The notes: generated from the sequence alone by a model not told the origin. Positions 43,628 through 54,277 are shown, counted from the stretch's first letter. The stretch: 64,000 nucleotides of DNA from JAJPKK01 sp963787675 (GCA_963787675.1 CAWBDV010000007.1:1364001-1428000); one strand, 5' to 3'. Program-made: numbers and translations.

Positions 43628-44503
43628 TCAGCGGTTCACGAGCACGAGCCCGCCGATCACCAGCGCAACCGCAACGGCAAACGTCGGTGTCATCGGATCG
43701 CCCATGATCAGGTGACCCGCGGCAACGCCGAACAGCGGCGTGAGAAAGCTGAACGCCGAGAGGCGGCTTGCGGAGTAGCGCACCACCAATCCGAACCAGA
43801 TCGTGAAGGTGATGGCGACCACCCAAATCGCCTGGTAGGCGAGCCAACCGATCGCCGCAGCGCTCGGCACCGCATCCATGCGTTCGCCGAATACGATGGC
43901 GGCGATAAGAAAGACGACCGCCGAGACCGCGAGCTGATAGCACGTGGTCTTCTCGGTTGGTATCTTCGCCAGCACGCTGCCCTTGATCACGAGGGTCGTG
44001 GCGGACCAGAGCGCGCCGCCAATGATCATCAAGCCATCGCCGATGAGCGTTGCGGAGCTGACGCTCGGGTCCGGCACTCCCATCGCGACGACGATCCCGG
44101 CGAACGCAAGGCCAAGACCGGCCCACTGCAGCGGCGAGAGGCGTTCGTGCAAAAAGAGCCGCGCGCCGAGCGCGATAAAAAGCGGGGCGGTGTAGACGAA
44201 AATCACACCGCGGCTCGCGGTAGTCAGCAGGAGGCCTCGAAAGATAAAGCCGAATTCGACGCCGAACAGGACGCCGACGGCGATGCCCATGACGAGCGTG
44301 CCATCCCTCTCCAGGATCCGGACGCCGCGTAGGCGCGCGATGAGGAAAACGAGAGGCAGCGCTGCCACCGAGCGCAGGACGCCTTGCGTGAATGGCGGAA
44401 ACCCGATGAGGGTGAGCTTGATGGCAACCTGGTTGAGCCCCCAGCTTGCGCACAGCACAACCATGATGGCACAGGCGGCAGCATCGAGCGGGCGCGGGTT
44501 CAC
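43628..44503 (-). CDS. EamA/DMT-family membrane transporter
   Basis: 291 residues with about ten membrane helices in two EamA repeats. Start: AACAIMVVLCASWGLNQVAIK; the end of repeat one has FTPGRVTIL-like character in GVIFVYTAPLFIALGARLFL; repeat two contains FLTPLFGVAAGHLIMGD. Probably exports amino acids or other small metabolites; substrate not predictable. It converges on mobB with 13 bp between stops. Confidence 0.9.
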   Translation of the reverse strand: MNPRPLDAAACAIMVVLCASWGLNQVAIKLTLIGFPPFTQGVLRSVAALPLVFLIARLRGVRILERDGTLVMGIAVGVLFGVEFGFIFRGLLLTTASRGVIFVYTAPLFIALGARLFLHERLSPLQWAGLGLAFAGIVVAMGVPDPSVSSATLIGDGLMIIGGALWSATTLVIKGSVLAKIPTEKTTCYQLAVSAVVFLIAAIVFGERMDAVPSAAAIGWLAYQAIWVVAITFTIWFGLVVRYSASRLSAFSFLTPLFGVAAGHLIMGDPMTPTFAVAVALVIGGLVLVNR

Positions 44504-44743
44504 AAATGCCTGCTTGTTGAGGGTTTGTTAGCGGGAGGAGAGAGATTAGGCGCGGCGACGCGACCGTGGTAAAACTGCCACGAACGATCGGCTAAGATCA
44601 CGTCGCGATGACGGGCAGCATCGCAATCTACCTGCTGCCCGCAATTTAGGCAAAACATCAGCCCGCTTCACTGCGCAAAGCTGTGCCCAACAGTTGGCAC
44701 AAGCTCCGCGCAAGATTTCCAACCCCAACCGACAGGATTGATC

Positions 44744-45526
44744 ATGCTGAAAGGAAAGAATGCGGTCGTCACCGGCTCGACCTCCGGCATCGGCCTCGCC
44801 ATCGCTCGCGCGTTCGCGCAGGACGGCGCCAACGTCATGATCAACGGCTTCGGCGCCGCGGCCGATATCGAGAAGGAGCGGGCCGGGATCGAATCCGAGT
44901 TCCGCGTCAAGTCGATCTATTCGCCGGCTGACATGACCAAGCCCGCCGAGATCGCGGCGATGATCAAGACCGCGGAGACGACGCTCGGCTCGGTGGACAT
45001 TCTCGTCAACAACGCCGGCATTCAATATGTCGCCCCGATCGAGGAGTTCCCGATCGAGAAATGGGATCAGATCATCGCCATCAACTTGTCGTCGGCGTTT
45101 CACCTCATGCGCGCAGCGGTGCCCGGGATGAAGGCGCGCAAATGGGGCCGCATCATCTCGACGGCGTCGGCGCACTCGCTCGTCGCCTCGCCGTTCAAGG
45201 TCGCTTACGTGTCGGCGAAACACGGCATTGCGGGCATGACCAAGACTGTGGCGCTCGAAGTTGCGACCTTCGGCATTACGGTCAACTGCATCAGCCCCGG
45301 CTATGTGTGGACGCCGCTCGTCGCCAAGCAGATCCCCGAGCAGATGAAGGCGCGCAACATAACCGAGGAGCAGGTGAAACACGACGTTCTCCTCGCCGCA
45401 CAGCCGACCAAGCAGTTCGTCACCGTCGAGCAGGTTGCCTCGCTCGCGCTTTATTTGTGCTCGGACGCCGCGGCGCAGATCACCGGCGCCAATTTGTCCA
45501 TCGATGGCGGGTGGACGGCTGAGTGA
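44744..45526 (+). CDS. bdhA: 3-hydroxybutyrate dehydrogenase
   Basis: 260 residues from ATG 44744, with ACAGGA nine bases upstream. A classical short-chain dehydrogenase: cofactor loop TGSTSGIGLAIA, NNAGIQYVAPIEEF, catalytic Ser in STASAHSLVASPF, Tyr-x3-Lys in YVSAKHGIAG, and the family-typical CISPGYVWTPLVAKQIPEQ. The last is characteristic of D-3-hydroxybutyrate dehydrogenases, which feed polyhydroxybutyrate monomers into acetoacetate. The stop overlaps the next gene, a patatin, by four bases, so the two are coupled. Confidence 0.92.
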   Translation: MLKGKNAVVTGSTSGIGLAIARAFAQDGANVMINGFGAAADIEKERAGIESEFRVKSIYSPADMTKPAEIAAMIKTAETTLGSVDILVNNAGIQYVAPIEEFPIEKWDQIIAINLSSAFHLMRAAVPGMKARKWGRIISTASAHSLVASPFKVAYVSAKHGIAGMTKTVALEVATFGITVNCISPGYVWTPLVAKQIPEQMKARNITEEQVKHDVLLAAQPTKQFVTVEQVASLALYLCSDAAAQITGANLSIDGGWTAE

Positions 45527-46605
45527 GCATCACGACCGATGAGAAAGCCGCGGCCGCTAAGCCGGCGGTCGCGAAGAAGCGCATCAATATCGCTCTCCAG
45601 GGTGGCGGCGCCCACGGCGCCTTCACCTGGGGTGTGCTGCATCATTTGCTCGAAGACGGCCGCATCGAGTTCGAAGGCGTCTCCGGTGCGTCGGCTGGCG
45701 CCATCAACGCGGTGATGCTCGCAGATGGTCTTGCGCGCGGCGGGACGGCGGAGGCGCAAAAGCGCCTCGCCGATTTTTGGCGCGCGGTCTCGATCAACGG
45801 CGATCTGCCGGGAATGCAGCGCAGCATCATCGAGCGCCTGTTCGCATTCGTGCCGCTGGAGGGCGTGCCGGTCCAGACGTGGCTCAATGCGTTGGCGCCG
45901 TATTTCTCGCCCTACGATTTCAATCCTCTGAACCTCAATCCGCTCAAGGGCGTGATCGAAGGTTTCGTCGATTTCGAAGCGGTGCGCGGCTACACCAAGC
46001 TTGCGCTCTACATCAGCGCCACCAACGTGACGACGGGGCGCTTGCGCATCTTTTCGCGCGACAAGATCACCGCCGATGCGGTGATGGCCTCGGCGTGTTT
46101 GCCGAATCTGTTCCAGGCCGTCACCATCGACGGCGTGCCTTACTGGGACGGCGGCTATCTCGGCAATCCGGTGATCTTCCCGTTCTTTCGCGACACCAAG
46201 ACCGAGGATGTGCTGGTGGTGCAGATCAATCCTGTGGAACGCCACGAAATTCCGACCACGGCCCGCGACATCGTGAACCGCATCAACGAGATCAGCTTCA
46301 ATTCCTCGTTGCTGAACGAATATCGCGCGATCGAATTTGTCGGTCGGTTGATCGACCAGGGCCGGCTGCAGCGCGGCACCGGGCTCGGCCAGTATCGCCG
46401 CATCAACGCGCATCGTATCGTGCTCGGCGACGCCAAGAAGAATTTTTCGGCCGGTACCAAGATGCTGACCGATTACGATTTCTTCCTCATGCTCCACACT
46501 GCCGGCCGTCGCGCGGCGCGGCGGTTCCTCGATGAGCATTTCGACGACATCGGCGTGCGCTCGACGTTCGACCTGCGCGCCGAGGCACAAGCCGAGTGGG
46601 CGTGA
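45523..46605 (+). CDS. patatin-like phospholipase coupled to bdhA
   Basis: 360 residues, GTG start inside the bdhA stop (GTGA). The N-terminus is Ala/Lys-rich. The patatin core has oxyanion loop LQGGGAHGAFTWG near residue 30, nucleophile Ser in GASAGAINAVM near 60, and Asp in YWDGGYLGNPVI. No signal peptide, so it acts in the cytoplasm. Tight coupling to hydroxybutyrate dehydrogenase suggests a role in hydrolysing storage polymer or its oligomers; that is inference, since patatins usually act on acyl lipids. Confidence 0.88.
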   Translation: MSITTDEKAAAAKPAVAKKRINIALQGGGAHGAFTWGVLHHLLEDGRIEFEGVSGASAGAINAVMLADGLARGGTAEAQKRLADFWRAVSINGDLPGMQRSIIERLFAFVPLEGVPVQTWLNALAPYFSPYDFNPLNLNPLKGVIEGFVDFEAVRGYTKLALYISATNVTTGRLRIFSRDKITADAVMASACLPNLFQAVTIDGVPYWDGGYLGNPVIFPFFRDTKTEDVLVVQINPVERHEIPTTARDIVNRINEISFNSSLLNEYRAIEFVGRLIDQGRLQRGTGLGQYRRINAHRIVLGDAKKNFSAGTKMLTDYDFFLMLHTAGRRAARRFLDEHFDDIGVRSTFDLRAEAQAEWA

Positions 46606-46643
46606 ACGATTGTTCTTGGTAACATGGCCGCTTCCAAAAGGTG

Positions 46644-46758
46644 GTCATTCCGGGGCGCCGCAGCGAAGCGGAGGCGAGCCCGGAATCCATGAACACGGGC
46701 CGCGGAGTATGGATTCCGGGCTCGCCTCCGCTACGCTGCGCTCGGCCCCCGGAATGAC
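46644..46758. repeat. intergenic palindromic repeat, ATTCCGGG type (second copy)
   Basis: The ends GTCATTCCGGG and CCGGAATGAC match the element at 33768, with the inner pair CGGAATCCAT (46681-46690) and ATGGATTCCGG (46709-46719). The stem regions carry AGCGAAGCG and its counterpart CGCTGCGCT. It lies between the patatin and macrodomain genes. Confidence 0.85.
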
Positions 46759-46789
46759 TCTCGTGAGATGATTGCGGTAGCTTCGACCT

Positions 46790-47365
46790 ATGGCCTCGCC
46801 TCTCGACCACCCGCTGCACTCGGCGAACTTTCGCGGCGTGCGTCTCGATGTCGTCGTCGGCGACATCACGACGCTGCCGGTTGACGCGATCATCAATGCG
46901 GCGAACCGGACCTTGCTCGGCGGAGGCGGCGTCGACGGTGCGATCCATCGCGGCGCCGGGCCGCAACTTCGCGATGCCTGCGAGGCGCTCGGCGGCTGCG
47001 AGACCGGCGGCGCGAAAATCACGGCGGGTTATCGCCTGCCGGCGCGCCACATCATTCATGCGGTCGGGCCGGTCTGGCATGGCGGCGGCCGCAATGAGGA
47101 CGAACTGCTCGCCTCCTGCTATCGCACTGCGCTTGCGCTCGCGGCCGGGCATCGCTTGGCCTCGGTTGCGTTTCCTGCCATTTCGACCGGCATCTACGGC
47201 TTCCCGCCCGACCGGGCTGCGCACATCGCGGTGGCGACCGTGATGAGCGGATTAGAGGGTGCCGGCACCGTCCGCCACGTGGCCTTTTGCTGCTTCAGCC
47301 GCGATGCCGCTCGCCATCACGAGCACGCCTTCCGCGAGCACGGCCTCATTGCGGACGGGGCGTGA
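46790..47365 (+). CDS. macrodomain ADP-ribose hydrolase (YmdB-like)
   Basis: 191 residues. Macrodomain landmarks: VVVGDITTLPVDAIINAANRTLLGGGGVDGAIHRGAG, with the Asn and Asp used by MacroD enzymes, then GYRLPARHIIHAVGPVW and AISTGIYGFPPDRAA. Such enzymes remove O-acetyl-ADP-ribose or ADP-ribose from proteins; E. coli YmdB also modulates RNase III. About 15 C-terminal residues after the fold are poorly conserved. Monogenic, with a palindromic repeat just upstream. Confidence 0.9.
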   Translation: MASPLDHPLHSANFRGVRLDVVVGDITTLPVDAIINAANRTLLGGGGVDGAIHRGAGPQLRDACEALGGCETGGAKITAGYRLPARHIIHAVGPVWHGGGRNEDELLASCYRTALALAAGHRLASVAFPAISTGIYGFPPDRAAHIAVATVMSGLEGAGTVRHVAFCCFSRDAARHHEHAFREHGLIADGA

Positions 47366-47436
47366 CGCGTCGGCGGAGTTCGCTGCTGCGTGACGACAAA
47401 ATGTCTCGTGGGCGTCGGGTCGGACGGCCGCCGGGA

Positions 47437-47628
47437 TCAGGCGGTGGCGGTGAGGCCGGTCACGGCGACGTCGGCGCGGTCGGTGTGCTTGGCGCGCCAG
47501 GCCGGGCCGGGGCCGCGCATGTAGTGCTGCTCGGGCCGGTAAGTATCGAACAGGTCCTTGCGGAGCGAGCGCCACAACGAGGCGATGGCAACGCTCACCT
47601 GCGGGCTTTTCTTGTTTGCGCTGGCCAT
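47437..47628 (-). CDS. small hypothetical protein (63 aa)
   Basis: Start at ATG 47628 (MASANKKSPQ). Mostly basic, with a helical N-terminal half (VSVAIASLWRSLRKDLFDTY) and a central RPEQHYMRGPGPAW element. The shape resembles small conserved proteins of Bradyrhizobium relatives (recalled, not searched). No signal peptide or membrane segment. Function unknown. Confidence 0.45.
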   Translation of the reverse strand: MASANKKSPQVSVAIASLWRSLRKDLFDTYRPEQHYMRGPGPAWRAKHTDRADVAVTGLTATA

Positions 47629-48003
47629 GACAGTCGTCCGTCTTCGGGGTCTCAGTGGTCGCTTCATGACGTTGGTCGATCGATCACAGGCCGAGGTTCA
47701 TGGCGCCGATGGTCGGACGAAAGTCGTTAAAATCCGGTGAGAATAAGTGGCAATGTCGCTCCTAAGAGCTGCGCTTCGGCCGTCATAGTTGCTGCAAACT
47801 TGCGCGAGTGCCGGGCGCTTTCCCGGATGGGCGCAAGCAGGCATTTGTAATTCGGCGCGGGTCGCGCCGAGCTCCACGGGGACGCGCGCCCAGCGCCGCT
47901 TTTCCCGTGCTCTCCCCAACCTCGCCGGGCGACTTGCCCTTTGCAGCCGGGGTCGTTACATCACCGCCGACTTCCCGAAATCCTCAGCGAGGGCAGGCCC
48001 GCG
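47629..48003. other. intergenic region upstream of ettA
   Basis: About 375 bp. No gene is supported; a plus-strand frame that continues into ettA from 47941 has no translation signal. It should contain the ettA promoter, but no clear -35/-10 pair or hairpin was identified. Confidence 0.4.
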
Positions 48004-49656
<1,653 letters not shown>

Positions 49657-49793
49657 CCACCATCGCGGCAGCCCTCGATTTCACATCCCGGCATTCGGTT
49701 CTTGGCGCCCACATTAAGACGTTGTTTACAGGCAGGTTTCTGTTTCCGATTCGTCTAAGTTCGTAGAACGTTCAGGCGATTTGCACAGATGAC

Positions 49794-51083
49794 ATGGGCT
49801 TGCACATGAACTGGGGTCTTCCTCGCCGCGTGGCGCCAATGGTGGTGGCGGCCGCGTTCGTTTTGTTCTCGCTGGTGTTCTTCTCGACCGCGAATCAGGC
49901 ATTGGCGGACGCCGCGTTCCAGCAATGGCTCGCCGCGATCTGGCCCGAGGCGGAGGCGATGGGCATCTCGCGCGCGACGTTCGACACGGCGACGCGCGGG
50001 CTCGAGCCCGATCTGTCGTTGCCCGATCTCGCCGTGCCGGGCCGGCCTGAGGCGGCGCCGCGCGGGCAGGCGGAGTTCGTGCAGACGCCCGCCGATTATC
50101 TCAAGGAATCGACGATCTCGCGCCTCGCGGCGCAGGGCGCCAAGCTGCGCGAGCAATATCGCACGACCCTTGACGGCATCGAGCAGCGCTTCGGCGTCCC
50201 CGGCAATGTCGTACTGGCGATCTGGGGCCGCGAGACCGACTTCGGCAACTACAAGCTTCCTCACAACGCGATCCGGGTGCTGGCGACCCAGGCCTATGTG
50301 GGCAAGCGCAAGGACATGTTCCGCAACGAATTCCTGCTGGCGCTGAAAATGCTGCAGGAAGGCGCCGCGCGTCCGGAGGACATGCGCAGTTCCTGGGGCG
50401 GCGCCATCGGCATGACCCAGTTCCTGCCGTCGGAATACTACAAGCATGCCGTCGACTTCGACGGCGACGGCCGCGCCGATATCTGGCGTTCGGTGCCCGA
50501 CGCGCTCGCCTCGGCCGCAAAGCAGCTTGCCGACAAGGGCTGGCAGCCCGGCCTGCGCTGGTCTTATGAAGTGCGCGCGCCGCAGAGTTTCGATTGCACG
50601 CTCGGCGTTCCCGAGCACGTGCGGCCGATCGGCGAGTGGCTCAAGTCCGGATTCGTGCCGGCCTACGGGCGGCGGCTCGACGCCAAGGAGCAGGCCGAGA
50701 CGGCGTCCGTCCTGCAGCCCGAGGGCAGCTTCGGTCCCGCCTTTCTCGCGACCAAGAACTACTTCGTCATCAAGGAATACAATTTCTCCGATCTCTACGT
50801 GCTGTTCGTTGGGCATGTTAGCGACCGCATCGGCGATTCGCGCCATTTCGAGACGCCGTGGAGCAAGGGCGCGCAGATGCGCACCGCCGACGTCGAGACC
50901 ATGCAGAAGCGCCTCACGTCGCGCGGCCTCTACCACGACAAGATCGACGGCAAGGCCGGCATGCTCACGCGCGCGGCGCTCGGCGCCTACCAGAAGACGA
51001 ACGGCCTCAAGGTCGATTGCTGGCCGACCGCCGCGGTGCTCGATCACATGCGCGCCCACCCGGGGTCGGCTTCGGCGCAGTGA
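49794..51083 (+). CDS. mltB: MltB-type lytic murein transglycosylase with peptidoglycan-binding domain
   Basis: 429 residues (ATG 49806 is an alternative start). A signal segment (VAPMVVAAAFVLFSLVFFST) precedes the SLT_2 domain, whose catalytic Glu is in AIWGRETDFGNYK; SSWGGAIGMTQFLPSEYY and DFDGDGRADIW are also classic. The last 60 residues form a PG_binding_1 domain (VETMQKRLTSRGLYHDKIDG). It cleaves glycan strands in the periplasm with formation of anhydro ends. Confidence 0.92.
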   Translation: MGLHMNWGLPRRVAPMVVAAAFVLFSLVFFSTANQALADAAFQQWLAAIWPEAEAMGISRATFDTATRGLEPDLSLPDLAVPGRPEAAPRGQAEFVQTPADYLKESTISRLAAQGAKLREQYRTTLDGIEQRFGVPGNVVLAIWGRETDFGNYKLPHNAIRVLATQAYVGKRKDMFRNEFLLALKMLQEGAARPEDMRSSWGGAIGMTQFLPSEYYKHAVDFDGDGRADIWRSVPDALASAAKQLADKGWQPGLRWSYEVRAPQSFDCTLGVPEHVRPIGEWLKSGFVPAYGRRLDAKEQAETASVLQPEGSFGPAFLATKNYFVIKEYNFSDLYVLFVGHVSDRIGDSRHFETPWSKGAQMRTADVETMQKRLTSRGLYHDKIDGKAGMLTRAALGAYQKTNGLKVDCWPTAAVLDHMRAHPGSASAQ

Positions 51084-51126
51084 TGCGCCGGCGGCGCCGC
51101 ACGGCAGCGGACGTGAGGCACGGCGC

Positions 51127-51230
51127 GTAGGGCGCAATAGCGAAGCGTATTGCGCCGCTTCGCCTATTCAGCGGCAATTCGCATGTGGCGACGGCATTCG
51201 GCGGATGACGATGCGCTAATCCCCCCCTAC
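51127..51230. repeat. intergenic palindromic repeat, TAGGGCGCAATA type
   Basis: A perfect 9-bp hairpin GGCGCAATA/TATTGCGCC (51131-51139 and 51148-51156) with loop GCGAAGCG, followed by GATGACGATGCGCTAATCC and the closing CCCCTAC arm. It fills the gap between convergent genes. A recognised element in Bradyrhizobium and Rhodopseudomonas genomes. Confidence 0.85.
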
Positions 51231-51241
51231 GGGCTGTGGCG

Positions 51242-51709
51242 TCACGCCCGCTCGACGCAGGCGGCGTAGCAGCCGGGCGCCGCGAAGTGGACATGCAGAT
51301 AGGCCGCACGCGGATCGGCGAACAGGCGCCCGATCGCGCCTTCGACATCGCGGCCCTCCGTAAGCTCGAAGCCCACCATCATGGCGTCGGCATCGAATGC
51401 GCGCACCGCAAGCGTGCGCTTGCGCAATTGCTCCGGCACCGCGTCGACCGCATCGAAGGTCTCCTCGCCCTTGCGCACGAAGATCGCAAATCGCATGCGG
51501 TAGGGCGACGCGACCGCGTGGTGCTCGTAATTGACGAGGATGAGCTCGTCGCCGGGCTTGGAATCCGTGAGGCTGACGCGGCACGGATAGCCAGGATCGC
51601 GCGCATCCGCGATGCGGCGCACCGCGCCTTGCGCCGCAAGCTCGTCATCGGCTAGCGCGAACAGGTGCGCGAACTTTTCGGCCTGTAGGCCGCAAATGCG
51701 AAAGTGCAT
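51242..51709 (-). CDS. DUF1203 family protein
   Basis: 155 residues. The start MHFRICGLQAEKFAHLF and the segments DPGYPCRVSLTDSKPGDELILVNYEHH and AAYLHVHFAAPGCYAACVERA match DUF1203, with conserved Cys in PGYPCRVSL and in the C-terminal CYAAC. No signal peptide. Function unknown. Confidence 0.85.
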   Translation of the reverse strand: MHFRICGLQAEKFAHLFALADDELAAQGAVRRIADARDPGYPCRVSLTDSKPGDELILVNYEHHAVASPYRMRFAIFVRKGEETFDAVDAVPEQLRKRTLAVRAFDADAMMVGFELTEGRDVEGAIGRLFADPRAAYLHVHFAAPGCYAACVERA

Positions 51710-51793
51710 TTTGTGGTCCTCCGTTGCTCATGGAGGACACATGGGCCGAGAGGGCAGGCTACTCCACCCGATTTCCGATCGGGGAGAAGTTCG

Positions 51794-51882
51794 GTAGCCC
51801 GGATGAAGCGAAGCGAAATCCGGGGTCGGCGTTCCATAAGTCACCGCAGCCCCCGGATTTCGCTGCGCTCCATCCGGGCTAC
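51794..51882. repeat. intergenic palindromic repeat, GTAGCCCGGAT type
   Basis: The arms GTAGCCCGGATG (51794-51805) and CATCCGGGCTAC (51871-51882) are perfect inverted copies; inner AATCCGGGG and CCCCGGATTT also pair. The left arm continues AAGCGAAGCG. A related diverged copy lies at 57652-57729. Confidence 0.85.
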
Positions 51883-51889
51883 GGTTCGC

Positions 51890-52438
51890 TCAAATGCCGT
51901 GCTCGCGCTTGAGGCGGTCGATGTAGCTCTCCACATCCGGCGGCAGGGAGCGCAGGCCCTGTTGCCCCGCCGCGGAGAGATAAGGCCGCAACTGCGATTG
52001 CGCGAGGAATTGCGGTTGGCGATCGGCCGGGATGATGCGGTCGAACACGAGAACCACGAGCACCGCGACCAAGACGATGCGCACACCGCCGAGCGCCGCG
52101 CCCGCCACGCGGTCGAACGGACCGATCTCCGGCCCGATGAACTCCTTGACCGCGGTGCGCAGCAGCGCGCTCAGCACAAACCCGAGCGCAATGAAAATGA
52201 TGCAGAGCGCCCACCACGCCTGATCCGGTGACAATTGCGTGTTGCCGAACGCGAAGCTTGTCACGCTCGGCGTCACCGTGACCGCGGTCGGGGCCGCGGC
52301 GACATAACCGAGAATTGTCGCGAGACTGCGCAAGAGCCCGGCATTGAAGCCGAGCACAATCGCGACCACTCCCACGGCATAAACGACGATATCGAAAGGG
52401 CTCACGGTGTGCTGTCCGCGATGACCAGCCGGCGGCAT
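51890..52438 (-). CDS. CvpA-family membrane protein
   Basis: 182 residues from ATG 52438; a GTG at 52405 (VSPFDIVVYAVG) would match the family start better. Four membrane helices are visible, with FDIVVYAVGVVAIVLGFNAGLLRSLATILGYV being the CvpA N-terminus, then a short FDRVAGAALGGVRIVLVAVLVVLVFD segment. The C-terminal 40 residues are polar and cytoplasmic. E. coli CvpA is needed for colicin V production and envelope stress tolerance. Confidence 0.8.
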   Translation of the reverse strand: MPPAGHRGQHTVSPFDIVVYAVGVVAIVLGFNAGLLRSLATILGYVAAAPTAVTVTPSVTSFAFGNTQLSPDQAWWALCIIFIALGFVLSALLRTAVKEFIGPEIGPFDRVAGAALGGVRIVLVAVLVVLVFDRIIPADRQPQFLAQSQLRPYLSAAGQQGLRSLPPDVESYIDRLKREHGI

Positions 52439-52685
52439 GGAAATCCGCCGGTTTCGCGGGCAACCTATCCGATGAAGCTTTAATACTGTCTTGTTGAGTC
52501 AGACAGAAATACACGCCATGGGCGAGATTTATTATTGGAACAAGGAACTCGCATTGGACGCAGCGAACTACGAACCAGAGTCGCCTATCGAACAAATCAC
52601 CCCGATTCCGCTCCGACCGCGCGTGCTATTCTTATCGCTCCCATCGCCGCGCGCTCGCATCGGCCGCGGGAACCGGAGATCGATC

Positions 52686-52961
52686 ATGTGCCGCAACATC
52701 CGGACGCTGTTCAACTTCGAGCCGCCGGCGACGGAGGACGAAATCCACGCCTCCGCGCTGCAATTCGTGCGCAAGCTCTCCGGCTTCAACAAGCCTTCGC
52801 ATGCAAACGCGGCCGCGTTCGAGCGGGCGGTTCACGAAGTCGCCGACGCCGCGCGCCGCCTGCTGTCCGAATTGGAGACGGTCGCCCCCGCGCGCGACCG
52901 CGAGGTCGAGGCGGAGAAAGCGCGCGCCCGCTCGCGCGAACGGTTTGCGGTGAGGGGGTAG
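52686..52961 (+). CDS. DUF2277 family protein
   Basis: 91 residues beginning MCRNIRTLFNFEPPATEDEI, the hallmark of DUF2277, with ALQFVRKLSGFNKPS and VADAARRLLSEL later. A small helical protein of unknown role, widespread in actinobacteria and proteobacteria. It starts about 250 bp from the divergent CvpA gene and is 20 bp upstream of the next gene. Confidence 0.88.
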   Translation: MCRNIRTLFNFEPPATEDEIHASALQFVRKLSGFNKPSHANAAAFERAVHEVADAARRLLSELETVAPARDREVEAEKARARSRERFAVRG

Positions 52962-52981
52962 ACTCAGTGAGGAGATTCGAG

Positions 52982-53206
52982 ATGGCACTCGACACGGATC
53001 GGGTCGACGAAGCAGTCCTGGCGCTCCTTTATCTGGGACTTCACGATCAGTGCCGCGCCTGGAAAGGATTTGACTGGGACGCGATGGACCGACTGCATAA
53101 GAAAGGAATGATTGATAATCCGGTCAACAAAGCGAAGTCAGTGGTATTCACTCCAGAAGGACTGAGCAGATCGAAGGAGTTATTCGAGAAGCTGTTCACA
53201 GAGTAG
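52982..53206 (+). CDS. DUF6429 family protein (74 aa)
   Basis: ATG 52982 follows GTGAGGAGA. The sequence has ALDTDRVDEAVLALLYLGLH, WKGFDWDAMDRLHKKGMIDN and FTPEGLSRSKELFEKLF, the DUF6429 pattern, a winged-helix-like short domain. Function unknown. Co-directional with its neighbours and with short gaps, so probably in one transcript with the DUF2277 gene. Confidence 0.85.
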   Translation: MALDTDRVDEAVLALLYLGLHDQCRAWKGFDWDAMDRLHKKGMIDNPVNKAKSVVFTPEGLSRSKELFEKLFTE

Positions 53207-53210
53207 GGAC

Positions 53211-53942
53211 GTGTCGCTGAGCAATCGCATCGGAGCCATTGCCGTCGCTGCCTCCGCGGCCATCGCCATCGTGACTGTAAGCACCGCGGCGCGTTGGACC
53301 GCGCCGCTGTCGGGAGACAGCCTCGAATTCGCATCTTTCGAGCGATTGCTCGAGCGCGTTATCGATCGCAATGATCCGGCCATTTTTTCGTATCGCGGTT
53401 ACCGCGTCGATCTATCGAAAATCGCCGGGCGCCCGGACGTTGCGGCAATCGCCGAATCCCTGCGGCATCAGCTCGATATCGTCGAGACCGTCGGGCTCAA
53501 TCCGCGCGTCCTTGCATCCTTCCACAGCGTACCGATCAGTGCGGCCGAAGGCGCGTGCCGCGACCTTTCGAATTCACCGGCCTGCTACACGCCGCCCAGC
53601 GTCGTGAGGATGAACCCGGTCACATTCGAAGCGCAGCGGCCGGTCATGCTCCACGAATTCCTTCACGCCTACCACGGCAAGCTGATGCCGCAGGGATTTC
53701 AAAACCGGGACGTCCTCCTTTATTACGATCGCGCGAGAACCGCCCAGCTCTATCCGGCCAACGAATATCTTTTGTCAAACCACCGGGAATTCTTTGCCAT
53801 GACCGCGAGCGTGTTTCTCTACGGCCGCGCTGCGCGGGAGCCGTTCACGCGCTCAAACCTCAAGCAGAAGCAGCCCATCTATTACGAGTACCTCGTCCGG
53901 CTTTTTGGATTTGATCCTGAGGATGCGACAGCCCGAAGATAA
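53211..53942 (+). CDS. membrane-anchored or exported zincin-like protein
   Basis: 243 residues, GTG start four bases after the DUF6429 stop. An N-terminal hydrophobic stretch (IGAIAVAASAAIAIVTVSTAA) is a signal or anchor. The body has MLHEFLHAYHG near residue 145, a HExxH metalloprotease motif, and about 45 residues later a NHREFFAMTASVFLYG helix that can supply a third zinc ligand (Glu). This resembles the anthrax-lethal-factor-like (ATLF) zincin fold. Protease activity and substrate are not shown. Confidence 0.65.
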   Translation: MSLSNRIGAIAVAASAAIAIVTVSTAARWTAPLSGDSLEFASFERLLERVIDRNDPAIFSYRGYRVDLSKIAGRPDVAAIAESLRHQLDIVETVGLNPRVLASFHSVPISAAEGACRDLSNSPACYTPPSVVRMNPVTFEAQRPVMLHEFLHAYHGKLMPQGFQNRDVLLYYDRARTAQLYPANEYLLSNHREFFAMTASVFLYGRAAREPFTRSNLKQKQPIYYEYLVRLFGFDPEDATARR

Positions 53943-54079
53943 AACTCAGCGAATTTTCGCGATGATTCCCGCAATGCATGGGCGAATTGCTGATGGAATA
54001 CGGCAGTCGAGGAATTTGTCATTCGCAATGGAAGCACGAGGCCGGTAATGGACAGCAAGCGATGTGCCAATCGATCGTC

Positions 54080-54277
54080 TCAAAATGCCTTCGGTAGGCC
54101 TGCTTGGCGCAGTATCGCATTCGCCGTGTGACGGCTCGGAATGTTAATCGGCACAGCAAAATTGCGCCCGGTGATGGGGCTATGCCAGATTTCGTGGCTG
54201 CCTTTGCCTTGACGGACCAAAGTACAGCCGGCGGCGCGCAACAAATCACGCAAGGCGCGGTCGAACTGCGGCGCCAT
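54080..54277 (-). CDS. hicA: HicA-type toxin
   Basis: 65 residues, the usual HicA size. The double-stranded RNA-binding-like fold has RDLLRAAGCTLVRQGKGSHEIW with the catalytic His, then FAVPINIPSRHTANAILRQAGL. HicA cleaves mRNA independently of the ribosome. Its ATG overlaps the stop of the partner gene (TGATG). It lies downstream of the putative antitoxin gene rather than upstream, the reverse of the textbook hicAB order. Confidence 0.85.
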   Translation of the reverse strand: MAPQFDRALRDLLRAAGCTLVRQGKGSHEIWHSPITGRNFAVPINIPSRHTANAILRQAGLPKAF

